NCBI GenBank assembly: GCA_024279255.1
Contig: JAJRRT010000107.1
Coordinates: 124,001 to 188,000 of the forward strand
Length of the DNA: 64,000 nucleotides
Origin: Deltaproteobacteria bacterium
GTDB taxonomy: Bacteria; Desulfobacterota; Desulfuromonadia; Desulfuromonadales; Geopsychrobacteraceae
Direction: 5' to 3'
Under the pieces are notes generated by a model. The model was not told the origin of the DNA. It did not search any database and saw nothing but the letters and a program-made list of their open reading frames with translations. Positions 45,291 to 53,919 of this stretch are shown piece by piece. The translations under genes were made by a program, and so were the position numbers. Positions within the stretch are counted from its first letter, which is position 1; each line of letters starts with the position of its first letter.

Positions 45291-46397
45291 TCAGTGCACA
45301 ATCTTCACACAATTTTTACCGGCATTCTTAGCTGCATAAACACCACGATCTGCGGCCTTGATTAAATCTTCGGGAATCTGCATAGCTTCCGTTTTTGCGG
45401 CAAACCCAACACTGATACTCCCCTGCCAGACCCCACCAGTCACCGGGACAGTCAATGTAGAGATCCTAGCGTGAGTAAGCTTTGCGATACGGCTGACACC
45501 CTGTTCATCTGTTTGTGGACAAATAATCAGGAATTCATCTCCACCGAGGCGACAGACAATATCATCTGTGCGGACAGCGTAAGTCAGATGCTTAGCCAAT
45601 TCACGCAACACAATATCGCCAGCATCATGGCCATAATTGTCATTTATAGCCTTGAAGCCGTCGGCATCGATCATCATACAAGCGAGAGAACAACCCTTCT
45701 TGGTCGATTCTGCCCATAATTTCTCCAGAAGTTGTAGCGCGTGTCGACGGTTCGACAGCCCGGTTAAGACATCTGTCGAGGCCAGTTCGCCTAGCTTCTG
45801 ATTCGCTTCCGACAACGAACGAGTTCGCTCTTCTATTTTGATTTCAAGAGTTTGATTTAATTCGCGTAATTGCTGATTGCGATTGGCGACCTGCTGAAAA
45901 AGCTTGTCCAGCGATTTAAGCAACAGTCCGGTCGCCTTATCGACAGTCCGCTCTTCCAAGTGATAGGCCTCATCAGCAGAATTCCCTGCAGCAATAGCTT
46001 CAAGCTGACGCGCCAAACTCTTGTCAGAACCAAGGATATGGCAGACAAGCCAGTTCGCCAAAAACTCAAACAGGTCTTTGCTGACGTCAATTTTTGCTAT
46101 TGTCATTTGATGGTGGAGCAGAGAGACCTCTTGCAGAAAATTCTGATGCTCATTTTCATGATTCTCAACATGACGCATATCGATGCCTGCCAACCGCGCC
46201 AACTTCTCTTCTTCTTCAAAATGATACTGAGTATAGGACACCAGCTCAGCAAAAACTTTTTCGATAGCTTCAACGCCAACTTCATCCCGAGAGAGAATTT
46301 CTCCGAAATCATTTGTTATTCTAACGAGCTTCCGATGCTGTTGATCAATTTCATCGACCCCGGTCTCAAAATTTTCATCCCATTGAAAAATATCCAT
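45291..46397 (-). CDS. hemerythrin-GGDEF diguanylate cyclase
   Basis: 368 aa soluble protein. N-terminal hemerythrin domain (1-130) with DQQHRKL, HFEEEE, HENEH and HILGSDK ligands, a coiled coil (~155-205), then GGDEF (~205-368) with intact GGDEF and RTDD I-site. The architecture is that of O2- or redox-sensing diguanylate cyclases, as in the Vibrio hemerythrin-GGDEF protein. 34 bp upstream of the free bacteriohemerythrin gene. Confidence 0.92.
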   Translation of the reverse strand: MDIFQWDENFETGVDEIDQQHRKLVRITNDFGEILSRDEVGVEAIEKVFAELVSYTQYHFEEEEKLARLAGIDMRHVENHENEHQNFLQEVSLLHHQMTIAKIDVSKDLFEFLANWLVCHILGSDKSLARQLEAIAAGNSADEAYHLEERTVDKATGLLLKSLDKLFQQVANRNQQLRELNQTLEIKIEERTRSLSEANQKLGELASTDVLTGLSNRRHALQLLEKLWAESTKKGCSLACMMIDADGFKAINDNYGHDAGDIVLRELAKHLTYAVRTDDIVCRLGGDEFLIICPQTDEQGVSRIAKLTHARISTLTVPVTGGVWQGSISVGFAAKTEAMQIPEDLIKAADRGVYAAKNAGKNCVKIVH

Positions 46398-46580
46398 GCA
46401 TGGTCCTTACAAACAGATAAACGCAGCAATTGAGGTGGCTGCATCAGTATTGCCCCCTCCCCAATTATTGCGTCCTTATAAATATAACAGGCTTATGTCT
46501 GCTTTCAGCCGAATTGATTTATTTCACTTTTTTATTGATCAAGTTAGCTGCACATTATTACGGATCGCCTATCTATCCGA

Positions 46581-47645
46581 TTAAACCTTGTCAGCAGGTA
46601 TCACCACCCCTTGAGGGCGAACATAAAGCACCTCACAGCAGAGGCCAAAACCGATACTTCGAGCTACGGTCTTACGGATCTGAGCAATCAACGCGAGCAC
46701 ATCTGCTGAGCTGGCACCACCTCTATTGAGGATAAAGTTAGCGTGCTGCTGAGAGACTTCGGCGGCACCAATACGGAGCCCTTTCAAGCCAGCCGCCTCG
46801 ATAATTTTACCGGGAGGACCAACAGTTTTGTACATCTCACTGGTACTCAAAAACACTGAGCCACAATTGGGGACTTTGCGAGGAAATTTGCTGCGACGTT
46901 CACGCAGATCGCAAACCATTGCGTGACGAATCTTATCAATAGACCCAGAGGGGCATTCCAGTTCAACCTTCACCACGACATCGCCACGCTCCTGAAGCAC
47001 ACTGCTACGATAAGAAAATCCACAGTCGGTCGAGGTTAAGATCTGTGGACAGCCATGGCTATCGACAACCCACACCCGTCGTATATTCTCGCCAATTCCT
47101 TTGCGCTGACTGCCACCGTTCATTAGAACCAGACCGCCAAGCGTTCCGGGAATCCCGATACAGTGCTCAAGTCCGGCGAGCCCGGCACGCATCGCCAGCC
47201 TGGCAAGCTGCGGTACCCAGACCCCGGCTTCGGCGGTAATGATGTTTCCAACGATCTCTATCCGGGAGAAAGTCGACCCCAGCTTAAGAACAACCCCGCG
47301 CACTCCGGCATCATCGAACAACAAATTGGTCCCCTGACCGATCACGATCAGCGGAACCTGCCTGGCTCGAACAAAGGTAATCAGATTCGAAACTTGTTCG
47401 GCCGTCTCAGCTTCAACCAGCAGATCAGCCGGACCGCCAATTTTCCAACTGCAATATCTGGCCAGCAATTCATCCGGGTAGCTCTTGCCAACATCGAGAG
47501 ATGCCAACTCGATCAGTATTTTTTTTTCTGGGTCGCTGGTCAATTGATCGATTCTTTCACTGTAAAAATCTTCTGCGCCTCCCCGACGGGAGAGTACGAG
47601 TGTACCAAAGACAATCGAGAGATAGATAGCCTCTACAAGGTCCAT
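46581..47645 (-). CDS. murB: UDP-N-acetylenolpyruvoylglucosamine reductase
   Basis: 354 aa. MurB makes UDP-MurNAc with FAD and NADPH. FAD-binding VIGQGTNLLFDD and GIPGTLGGLVLMNGG, the YRSSVLQ segment and the serine proton donor in NCGSVFLS (type II-like spacing) are present, plus GLRIGAAEVSQQHANFILN. The first ~50 residues do not look conserved, so the start may be internal. It is outside the usual mur cluster. Confidence 0.93.
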   Translation of the reverse strand: MDLVEAIYLSIVFGTLVLSRRGGAEDFYSERIDQLTSDPEKKILIELASLDVGKSYPDELLARYCSWKIGGPADLLVEAETAEQVSNLITFVRARQVPLIVIGQGTNLLFDDAGVRGVVLKLGSTFSRIEIVGNIITAEAGVWVPQLARLAMRAGLAGLEHCIGIPGTLGGLVLMNGGSQRKGIGENIRRVWVVDSHGCPQILTSTDCGFSYRSSVLQERGDVVVKVELECPSGSIDKIRHAMVCDLRERRSKFPRKVPNCGSVFLSTSEMYKTVGPPGKIIEAAGLKGLRIGAAEVSQQHANFILNRGGASSADVLALIAQIRKTVARSIGFGLCCEVLYVRPQGVVIPADKV

Positions 47646-47789
47646 ATCGCGATGATATCGCTCTTGAAGATGCCATCACTTTATCTGTTTTTTGAACCAC
47701 TCCAGACGCCTTGATCTCCCGCTACAACATTTTTCTATGTATAATGAACTGAAACAACCATAACAACCTAGATCTTAAGGAGAGATAAT

Positions 47790-47969
47790 ATGACTGAAGC
47801 CAGTTGCAGTAACCCGGAAGAACACTGCGATCTCCATGCCTGCCAGCTGACAAGCAAAGAGCGCAACCCTGAGATCGACAAAATGTTTGAAAATCCCCGT
47901 TTCTCCTGTACTAACTGCGGAGTCAAGGTTCACGACGCTGCCAACGTCTGCATGCCGAAAGAGATCTGA
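47790..47969 (+). CDS. 59-residue Cys/His-rich small protein
   Basis: ATG 5 bp after AAGGAGAG. Sequence order of metal-type residues: ASCSNPEEHCDLHACQL near the N-terminus and FSCTNCGVKVHDAANVCMP at the C-terminus, i.e. 7 Cys and 3 His in 59 residues with a likely zinc ribbon (CTNC). I believe similar short genes occur in Geobacter-type genomes, but have no function for them. A strong terminator follows, supporting a real transcript. Confidence 0.75.
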   Translation: MTEASCSNPEEHCDLHACQLTSKERNPEIDKMFENPRFSCTNCGVKVHDAANVCMPKEI

Positions 47970-47990
47970 TTCGACATCGGCCCAACAACA

Positions 47991-48046
47991 AAAAAACCTC
48001 GGGCTGAACCTGATATTGGGTTCTGCCCGAGGTTTTTCTTTTTTAA
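47991..48046 (+). terminator. intrinsic terminator after the Cys-rich gene
   Basis: CCTCGGGC...GCCCGAGG stem extended by AACC/GGTT, then TTTTTCTTTTTT. Also serves the convergent racemase gene ending at 48072. Confidence 0.85.
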
Positions 48047-48071
48047 ATCTTAATGTAACAGTGATCGTTGT

Positions 48072-48782
48072 TCAGGCTGCAGAACTCCTCACGATAAAGC
48101 TCTCTTCCAGTGCATACTCAGCATGCAACTTGGCGGTATTGAACAACGGCAGAGTCGTGTCTTCCGGCTTGACCAACAGCGGAATCTCGGTACAACCAAG
48201 GATCACCCCCTCTGCACCCTGCTCCGCAAGCCCTTCGATGATAGACAGATAAGCCGCCTTGGACTCATCGCGAAATTCACCGCGACACAGCTCTTTAAAA
48301 ATCACCCGCTGCACAAGTTCGCGCTCCTTGCGTGCAGGGATAACAACCTCTACCCCATATTTTTCCAGCAAGCGCTGACGATAGAAATCTTCCTCCATCG
48401 TGTATATCGCGCCGAGCAGGCCGACTTTTTTCAAACTCTGGCGAGCAATCTCCCGCCCGGCAGCATCAGCAATATGTAACAGTGGAACACTGATGTGACT
48501 TTCGATCTGCGCTGCGACCTTATGCATCAGGTTGGTGCAGATCAGCACCATGTCGGCACCGGAATTCTGCAGCCCCGAAGCCGCAGCGCCCAACAGATCT
48601 CCAGCCTTCTGCCACTGTCCGCTAACCTGGCAATGCTCGATCTCAGCAAAATCGACACTATGCAACAGTATCTTTGCCGAGTGCAGCCCTCCGAGACGCT
48701 CCCGCACCCCCCGGTTGAGAAATTCATAGTAAAGAGTCGTCGATTCCCAGCTCATACCGCCCAGCAGTCCAATTGTCTTCAT
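48072..48782 (-). CDS. aspartate/glutamate racemase family protein
   Basis: 236 aa from ATG 48782 (RBS AGGAGG). PLP-independent racemase fold: IGLLGGMSWESTTLYY, catalytic Cys1 in ICTNLMHK, catalytic Cys2 in LGCTEIPLLV. Probably interconverts L- and D-aspartate (or another amino acid). Divergent from a MocR-type regulator gene with an operator-like dyad between, which suggests it belongs to that regulon. Confidence 0.92.
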   Translation of the reverse strand: MKTIGLLGGMSWESTTLYYEFLNRGVRERLGGLHSAKILLHSVDFAEIEHCQVSGQWQKAGDLLGAAASGLQNSGADMVLICTNLMHKVAAQIESHISVPLLHIADAAGREIARQSLKKVGLLGAIYTMEEDFYRQRLLEKYGVEVVIPARKERELVQRVIFKELCRGEFRDESKAAYLSIIEGLAEQGAEGVILGCTEIPLLVKPEDTTLPLFNTAKLHAEYALEESFIVRSSAA

Positions 48783-48986
48783 CTTGCACCTCCTGAAGTG
48801 TGATTTAGCAGCCAGTTGGGCTTTCCATGAACCGGCTGCAAAATTGATCATTTGGCCCAGATTCCCGCTCCTTTTTGCCCCATAGCTATGGCTATGAACC
48901 TGCAAACGAGCCAAAACCTGGTCTCAAACGCTCAAATTTTCGCTTCGGCCAGGCAAGTCCAACAGGCTGACGACATCAAACAGCAA

Positions 48987-49007
48987 TATCTGTTTACAAA
49001 ACAGATA
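48987..49007. promoter_or_regulatory. perfect operator-like dyad between racemase and MocR genes
   Basis: TATCTGTTT-ACA-AAACAGATA, a perfect 9-3-9 inverted repeat 47 bp upstream of the MocR start and 205 bp upstream of the racemase. Its size fits a GntR/MocR HTH dimer site. Confidence 0.6.
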
Positions 49008-49053
49008 CAGTCTTGTTAAAAATGAACCGTAACAGAAAAAATCAGGAGAGAAT

Positions 49054-50481
49054 ATGGAATCACAAGACTTTCGCTACCGCCGGGTTGAAAAACAGATCAT
49101 GGCTCTGATCGACACTGAAGCAATCCGCCCCGGCGACAAGTTACCATCTCTACGGAAATTGAGCGGCCAACTTGGAGTCAGTATTTCTACAATCAGCCTG
49201 GCCTATCTCGAACTTGAGAAGAAAGGCGTCCTCACATCACGCGAGCGCTCCGGATTTTTTCTTGCTACCAGGGCACTGCAGATGCCAGCACCTGCAAGCC
49301 GACCACGGCCGACAATGGTCCCGACAGTCGGCACTCGCAATCACTTGATCCAGAAAGTCCTTGAAGCCCTAGGGAACAAGGACCTGCTCCCCTTCGGGGT
49401 CGCCTGCCCGGCCGAAGAGCTATTGCCAGCCAAAACCCTGGCTCGACTGTTGAACAACAGCCTGCGCAACAACCCGGTTCAAGCGCTCGATTACGCCCCA
49501 GTGGCTGGTGATCCCGAACTGCGCCGTCAAATAGCACTACGTTCGCTCGAAGCGGGGATTAACGTCACACCCGACGAAATTTTGATCACAAGCGGCGCCA
49601 TGGAGGGGCTCTCAATCGCTTTGCGAGCCCTGACTAAACCGGGAGATAACGTCCTGATCCAATCGCCCAGCTACTTCTGCTTGCTGCAACTCCTGGAAAA
49701 CTGCGGCCTGCGCGCTATCGAAATCCCCTCTTCGACCAGCGGTATCGACCCCCAGGATGTCAAGCGCGCCATTGAACGCTTTACGATCAGTGCCGCTATT
49801 CTGGTGCCAAACTTCAACAATCCAGACGGCAGTTTAACTGCCGCCGACAAGAAGAGAGAGATCGTTGAACTCCTGGCAGCACACAAGGTTCCACTCGTCG
49901 AAGATGATGTTTATGGCGAACTCTACTTCGGTGAACAACACCCGGGCAGTTGTAAATCTTTTGATTCTGATGATGATGTCATCTACTGCTCTTCATTCTC
50001 CAAAACAATCGCCCCGGGCTATCGAGTCGGCTGGATGATCCCCGGCCGTCATTACAACAAAGCCCTTGAGCTAAAGACGACGACCAATATCTGCACGGCC
50101 GCTCCGACTCAGATGGCGATTGCAGCTTTTTTACGTGATGGTTATTTTGAGCGACATCTGCGGCGACTGCGTGGCGCTATCCATAACCAGATGGAATCTC
50201 TACTGCTCAGTCTGCATCGTCACTTTCCAGGCGACACCCGCGCCAGCTTTCCCGACGGCGGAGCTTCGGTCTGGGCTGAACTCCCGACCAGAATCGATGC
50301 GGTCGATTTCTTCTTCAAGGCTCGTGAACTAGGGATTGGTTTGGCACCGGGAGCGATATTCTCAACTCAGGAGAAATATGACAATTTCATCCGATTAAGT
50401 TGTACTGGCATCTGGGATCAAACCATGGAGGATGGGATTGAGCGCCTGGGAGCATTGGCCAAAAAGCTGATCAGACCTTAA
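49054..50481 (+). CDS. MocR-type PLP-dependent transcriptional regulator
   Basis: 475 aa with RBS AGGAGAGAAT. N-terminal GntR winged helix (1-75, PGDKLPSLRKLSGQLGVSISTISLAYLELE) fused to a class I aminotransferase fold (~110-470), with the PLP Lys in SSFSKTIAPGYRVGW and the NFNNPDGS motif. MocR proteins sense amino acids or PLP-type ligands. Its likely target is the divergent Asp/Glu racemase gene and itself. Confidence 0.93.
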   Translation: MESQDFRYRRVEKQIMALIDTEAIRPGDKLPSLRKLSGQLGVSISTISLAYLELEKKGVLTSRERSGFFLATRALQMPAPASRPRPTMVPTVGTRNHLIQKVLEALGNKDLLPFGVACPAEELLPAKTLARLLNNSLRNNPVQALDYAPVAGDPELRRQIALRSLEAGINVTPDEILITSGAMEGLSIALRALTKPGDNVLIQSPSYFCLLQLLENCGLRAIEIPSSTSGIDPQDVKRAIERFTISAAILVPNFNNPDGSLTAADKKREIVELLAAHKVPLVEDDVYGELYFGEQHPGSCKSFDSDDDVIYCSSFSKTIAPGYRVGWMIPGRHYNKALELKTTTNICTAAPTQMAIAAFLRDGYFERHLRRLRGAIHNQMESLLLSLHRHFPGDTRASFPDGGASVWAELPTRIDAVDFFFKARELGIGLAPGAIFSTQEKYDNFIRLSCTGIWDQTMEDGIERLGALAKKLIRP

Positions 50482-50518
50482 TAGAACGACTCCTGATCAA
50501 TTCAGATTCAGACAAAAT

Positions 50519-50554
50519 GCAACAGGCCTCCAAGGTATCTCGGAGGCCTGTTGC
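50519..50554. terminator. terminator hairpin between convergent genes
   Basis: Perfect 13-bp stem GCAACAGGCCTCC / GGAGGCCTGTTGC with a 10-nt loop, without strong T-runs. Between the MocR stop (50481) and the tpx stop (50579). Confidence 0.65.
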
Positions 50555-50578
50555 GTTCAAACTGACCAGACATAGTTG

Positions 50579-51097
50579 TCAGACAAGCTTGCGCACCGCG
50601 TCAAGAGCCGCGGCGTAATCCGGCTCGTCGGTGACCTCTTTGACAATCTCCTGATAGGCGATATTTCCGGTGCTATCAATAACGAAAACCGCACGTGCCA
50701 GCAGTTTCAGTTCTTTGATCAACACACCATAATTCAGGCCAAAGGAGCGATCCTGATAATCGGACAGCATCTTGACCCGCTCAATCCCGGCGGCACCACA
50801 CCAGCGTTTCTGGGCGAAAGGCAGGTCCAGACTAACCGTATAAATTTCAACGGCTTCAGGCAGTTGTGCTGCCTCTTCGTTAAAACGCCGGGCCATGGTG
50901 TCGCAGACCGGGGTGTCAATCGAGGGAACGACCGTGATCAGTTGCACCTTGCCGGCAGCGGTCTCTTTTATGACCGGCTGTAAACCGTTATCAACAACAT
51001 TAAAAGCTGGGGCAGAATCACCGATTTTGAGCTCTGGCCCACAGACCGTCATCGGATTTCCCTTAAAAGTAATAACGCCACTCCGTTCTTCTGTCAT
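50579..51097 (-). CDS. tpx: thiol peroxidase
   Basis: 172 aa, usual Tpx length. Peroxidatic Cys in PSIDTPVCDT, resolving Cys in KRWCGAAGI, and the KGNPMTVCGPELKIGD start. Reduces alkyl hydroperoxides using thioredoxin in the periplasm/cytoplasm of Gram-negative cells. Monocistronic. No OxyR-like site was seen. Confidence 0.95.
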   Translation of the reverse strand: MTEERSGVITFKGNPMTVCGPELKIGDSAPAFNVVDNGLQPVIKETAAGKVQLITVVPSIDTPVCDTMARRFNEEAAQLPEAVEIYTVSLDLPFAQKRWCGAAGIERVKMLSDYQDRSFGLNYGVLIKELKLLARAVFVIDSTGNIAYQEIVKEVTDEPDYAAALDAVRKLV

Positions 51098-51305
51098 TCG
51101 TTCTCTCCTCTTATCTAATTGAGTGTCAAATGGTGGAGCTAAGTCAGGGTCACCCGTCTCGATCCGATTTATGAAAAATCGAGAAAGGTCTCACTCCGCA
51201 GTAATTTTAGAAACTACAGTCTAGCAGAAGTTACGCCTTGTCGTTTGCACCCATTTACCCGCAGAAGCGACGGGGTTAGAATGGAGGTCGCGGAGGTGAA
51301 TCCCG

Positions 51306-51869
51306 ATGACTCCTGTCGTTAAAACAGCCCTGAAGATTCTATTGCCATTGATCGTTCTGACCATCACTCTTGCCAACTGTTCTTCTCACAAAGACTGGCA
51401 TAACGCGAGTCGCGAATCAGCCGGTCTGGCTCCAAATCCTCTCACGACCAAAGAAGCTGTTTTACAAGTCTACGCTGCTCCGGCCTGGAGCTGGCGGGGC
51501 TGGTTTGCGGTCCATACCTGGCTGGCTTCCAAACCGAGTGGTGCTGATCATTACCGGGTCTACGAGGTGATAGGCTGGCGACTACAAAGGACTGGATCAG
51601 TTGTCAGAATTGCGCAGGATTTGCCCGATCGATACTGGTACGGCAAGAAACCGCGGCTTCTCAATGAGTACCGTGGAGAGGGTGTCGATCAGCTCATTAC
51701 TGCGGTGGACCGTGCGGCCAGAGAATATCCTTGGGCTAAGGAATACAGCATCTTCCCCGGTCCCAACAGCAACACCTTCACCGCATGGCTCGGTAAACAG
51801 GTTCCTGAACTGCAACTCGACCTCCCCTTTTCGGCCATTGGTAGCGGTTACGTGGACCGGTCAGATTAA
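51306..51869 (+). CDS. DUF3750 lipoprotein
   Basis: 187 aa with lipobox LANC at residues 21-24. Aromatic-rich core (YAAPAWSWRGWFAVHTWLASKPS, YRVYEVIGWR) and FPGPNSNTFTAWL match DUF3750. The NTF motif resembles a papain-like/LPS-type enzyme signature, but activity is unproved. Confidence 0.8.
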   Translation: MTPVVKTALKILLPLIVLTITLANCSSHKDWHNASRESAGLAPNPLTTKEAVLQVYAAPAWSWRGWFAVHTWLASKPSGADHYRVYEVIGWRLQRTGSVVRIAQDLPDRYWYGKKPRLLNEYRGEGVDQLITAVDRAAREYPWAKEYSIFPGPNSNTFTAWLGKQVPELQLDLPFSAIGSGYVDRSD

Positions 51870-52141
51870 ATTCCATGGTGTACCGGACCAAATGCCCGAG
51901 TGCCCGACCTGAACATGAGGCCTTTGTTGCCCGAATCCAAACGATCCAAAGCCCCCCAACTTGCTAATTCTCTAAAATATCGAAGAAATATCTTGATCTA
52001 GAGTTCAAGACGCGGTAATACTTTCGTCCTTCGGAGTGGTGAGACGATTCAGGACGGTCCTTAGTTTTGCACTCCTCAATTGCGAGAACACCCTCTACGA
52101 TTCACTTCTGGTGTATTTCAGCCCTCCAAGAAAGACAGACC

Positions 52142-53851
52142 ATGACAGAATCTCAACCGCTCGGCTTCGCTGATCTCGGCCTTGCTCCAAACGTTTTCAA
52201 AGTCATTAAAGAGCTCGGCTATGAGAGCCCCTCTGCAATTCAGGCCCAGGGTATTCCGCCATTGCTTGAAGGGCGCGATGTCCTCGGCCAGGCCCAAACG
52301 GGAACCGGGAAAACTGCAGCATTTGCCCTGCCTTTGCTCAGTCAGCTCAACTTAAAAAAACGCGCACCCCAAATCCTGGTGCTAGCTCCGACCCGCGAAT
52401 TGGCCCTGCAGGTCTCCGAAGCAATCCAGACCTATGCCCGCCACCTCAAAGATTTCCATGTCCTGCCGATCTACGGTGGACAAAGCATGGTTCAGCAATT
52501 ACGCCAGTTGAATCGTGGCGTACATGCTGTCGTCGGGACCCCTGGCCGAATCCAGGATCATCTGCGCCGTGGCACTCTGAAGCTGGACAATATCCGCACA
52601 ATCGTGATCGACGAAGCTGACGAGATGCTAAAGATGGGCTTCATTGCCGACGTTGAAGATATCCTCTCCTACGCCCCGGATGAACGCCAGACCGCACTCT
52701 TTTCAGCCACCATGCCCAACGAAGTGATCGGGGTCGCACGCCGCAACCTGAAAAACCCTGTTGAAATTCGGATCAAGACCAAAACGCGCACTGCCGAGAC
52801 CATCGATCAATTTGTCTGGCAGGTTAAGGGGATGCATAAACTAGATGCCCTGACCCGGATACTCGAAGTCGAAGAGACAGAAGCGATGATCGTCTTCGTC
52901 CGCACCAAAGTTGCGACCGTTGAACTGGCTGAAAAACTTGAATCACGCGGTTTCTCCTGTGCTGCACTCAATGGCGACATGACTCAGCAAGCACGTGAGA
53001 AGACCGTCGAACGCTTTCGCGACGGTAAACTCGATATCGTGGTCGCTACCGATGTCGCGGCGCGTGGGCTTGATGTTCAGCGCATCAGCCACGTCGTCAA
53101 TTACGACATCCCTAACGATATTGAAGCCTATATCCACCGCATCGGCCGCACCGGTCGCGCTGGCCGTTCCGGCAAAGCCATTCTGTTTGCTGCGCCGCGT
53201 GAACGACGGATGATTGCCGCTATCGAACGTGCCACACGCCAGACGATCAAACCGATGGGGCTGCCGAGCCGTCAGCAGGTTACCGACCGCCGGGTGAGCA
53301 CGTTCAAAAATCTGGTTACCGAAGCGATGGAATCGCAAGACCTGGAGTTCTTTGAAGATCTGGTCGATGGCTATCAGAATGATTCCGATGTCAGTTTCCG
53401 CCGGATCGCCGCCACGCTGGCCTTCCTGTTGCAGAAAGATCGACCTCTGCAACCCGAAGAGCGCGAGGAAATTCCATACCACCAGACCCAAGGCCGCTCT
53501 CCTTCTGACTCCAGGCACAACCAGAGAGGCAATGATACGGAACGTCAGCAATACCGCCTTGAAGTTGGACGTAGCCACGGTGTTGAGCCGGGGAATCTGG
53601 TCGGAGCAATCAGCAATGAAGGCAACATGCCCTCATCAATGATCGGCAAGATCACAATTATGCACGATTTCAGCCTGGTCGATCTGCCGAAAACGCTGTC
53701 TCAGGATGTGTTGAATAAGTTGGGCAAGGCCTGGGTTCGTGGCCAGCAGTTGCAGATCAAGGTCGATTCCAGCCGTAACCATCCTCCCAAAAGAAGAACC
53801 TTTGGCAAACCGTCTGGTGGCTTCAAGAAACCGGCTAGACGTAGAACCTGA
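52142..53851 (+). CDS. deaD: DEAD-box RNA helicase with DbpA-type RNA-binding domain
   Basis: 569 aa from ATG 52142 (MTESQPLGFADLGL); the upstream in-frame part is non-homologous. Q motif, AQTGTGKT, PTRELALQV, GTPGRI, DEAD, SAT, FVRTK, DVAARGLDV and HRIGRTGRAGR all present, then a C-terminal RNA-binding domain (~470-545, RLEVGRSHGVEPGNLVGAISNE) and a basic tail. The CsdA/DeaD type assists ribosome assembly and mRNA turnover at low temperature. The 270-bp leader could hold a regulatory RNA. Confidence 0.93.
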   Translation: MTESQPLGFADLGLAPNVFKVIKELGYESPSAIQAQGIPPLLEGRDVLGQAQTGTGKTAAFALPLLSQLNLKKRAPQILVLAPTRELALQVSEAIQTYARHLKDFHVLPIYGGQSMVQQLRQLNRGVHAVVGTPGRIQDHLRRGTLKLDNIRTIVIDEADEMLKMGFIADVEDILSYAPDERQTALFSATMPNEVIGVARRNLKNPVEIRIKTKTRTAETIDQFVWQVKGMHKLDALTRILEVEETEAMIVFVRTKVATVELAEKLESRGFSCAALNGDMTQQAREKTVERFRDGKLDIVVATDVAARGLDVQRISHVVNYDIPNDIEAYIHRIGRTGRAGRSGKAILFAAPRERRMIAAIERATRQTIKPMGLPSRQQVTDRRVSTFKNLVTEAMESQDLEFFEDLVDGYQNDSDVSFRRIAATLAFLLQKDRPLQPEEREEIPYHQTQGRSPSDSRHNQRGNDTERQQYRLEVGRSHGVEPGNLVGAISNEGNMPSSMIGKITIMHDFSLVDLPKTLSQDVLNKLGKAWVRGQQLQIKVDSSRNHPPKRRTFGKPSGGFKKPARRRT

Positions 53852-53858
53852 TATGCTG

Positions 53859-53898
53859 AAAAGCGTGAGCACCTTTTAGGCTGCTCACGCTTTTTTTT
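53859..53898 (+). terminator. intrinsic terminator after deaD
   Basis: AAGCGTGAGCA / TGCTCACGCTT stem with nine-base loop and a run of eight T. The A-rich 5' side may also serve the convergent antiporter gene. Confidence 0.88.
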
Positions 53899-53919
53899 AA
53901 ACTCCTGCTAAAGTTCAGA

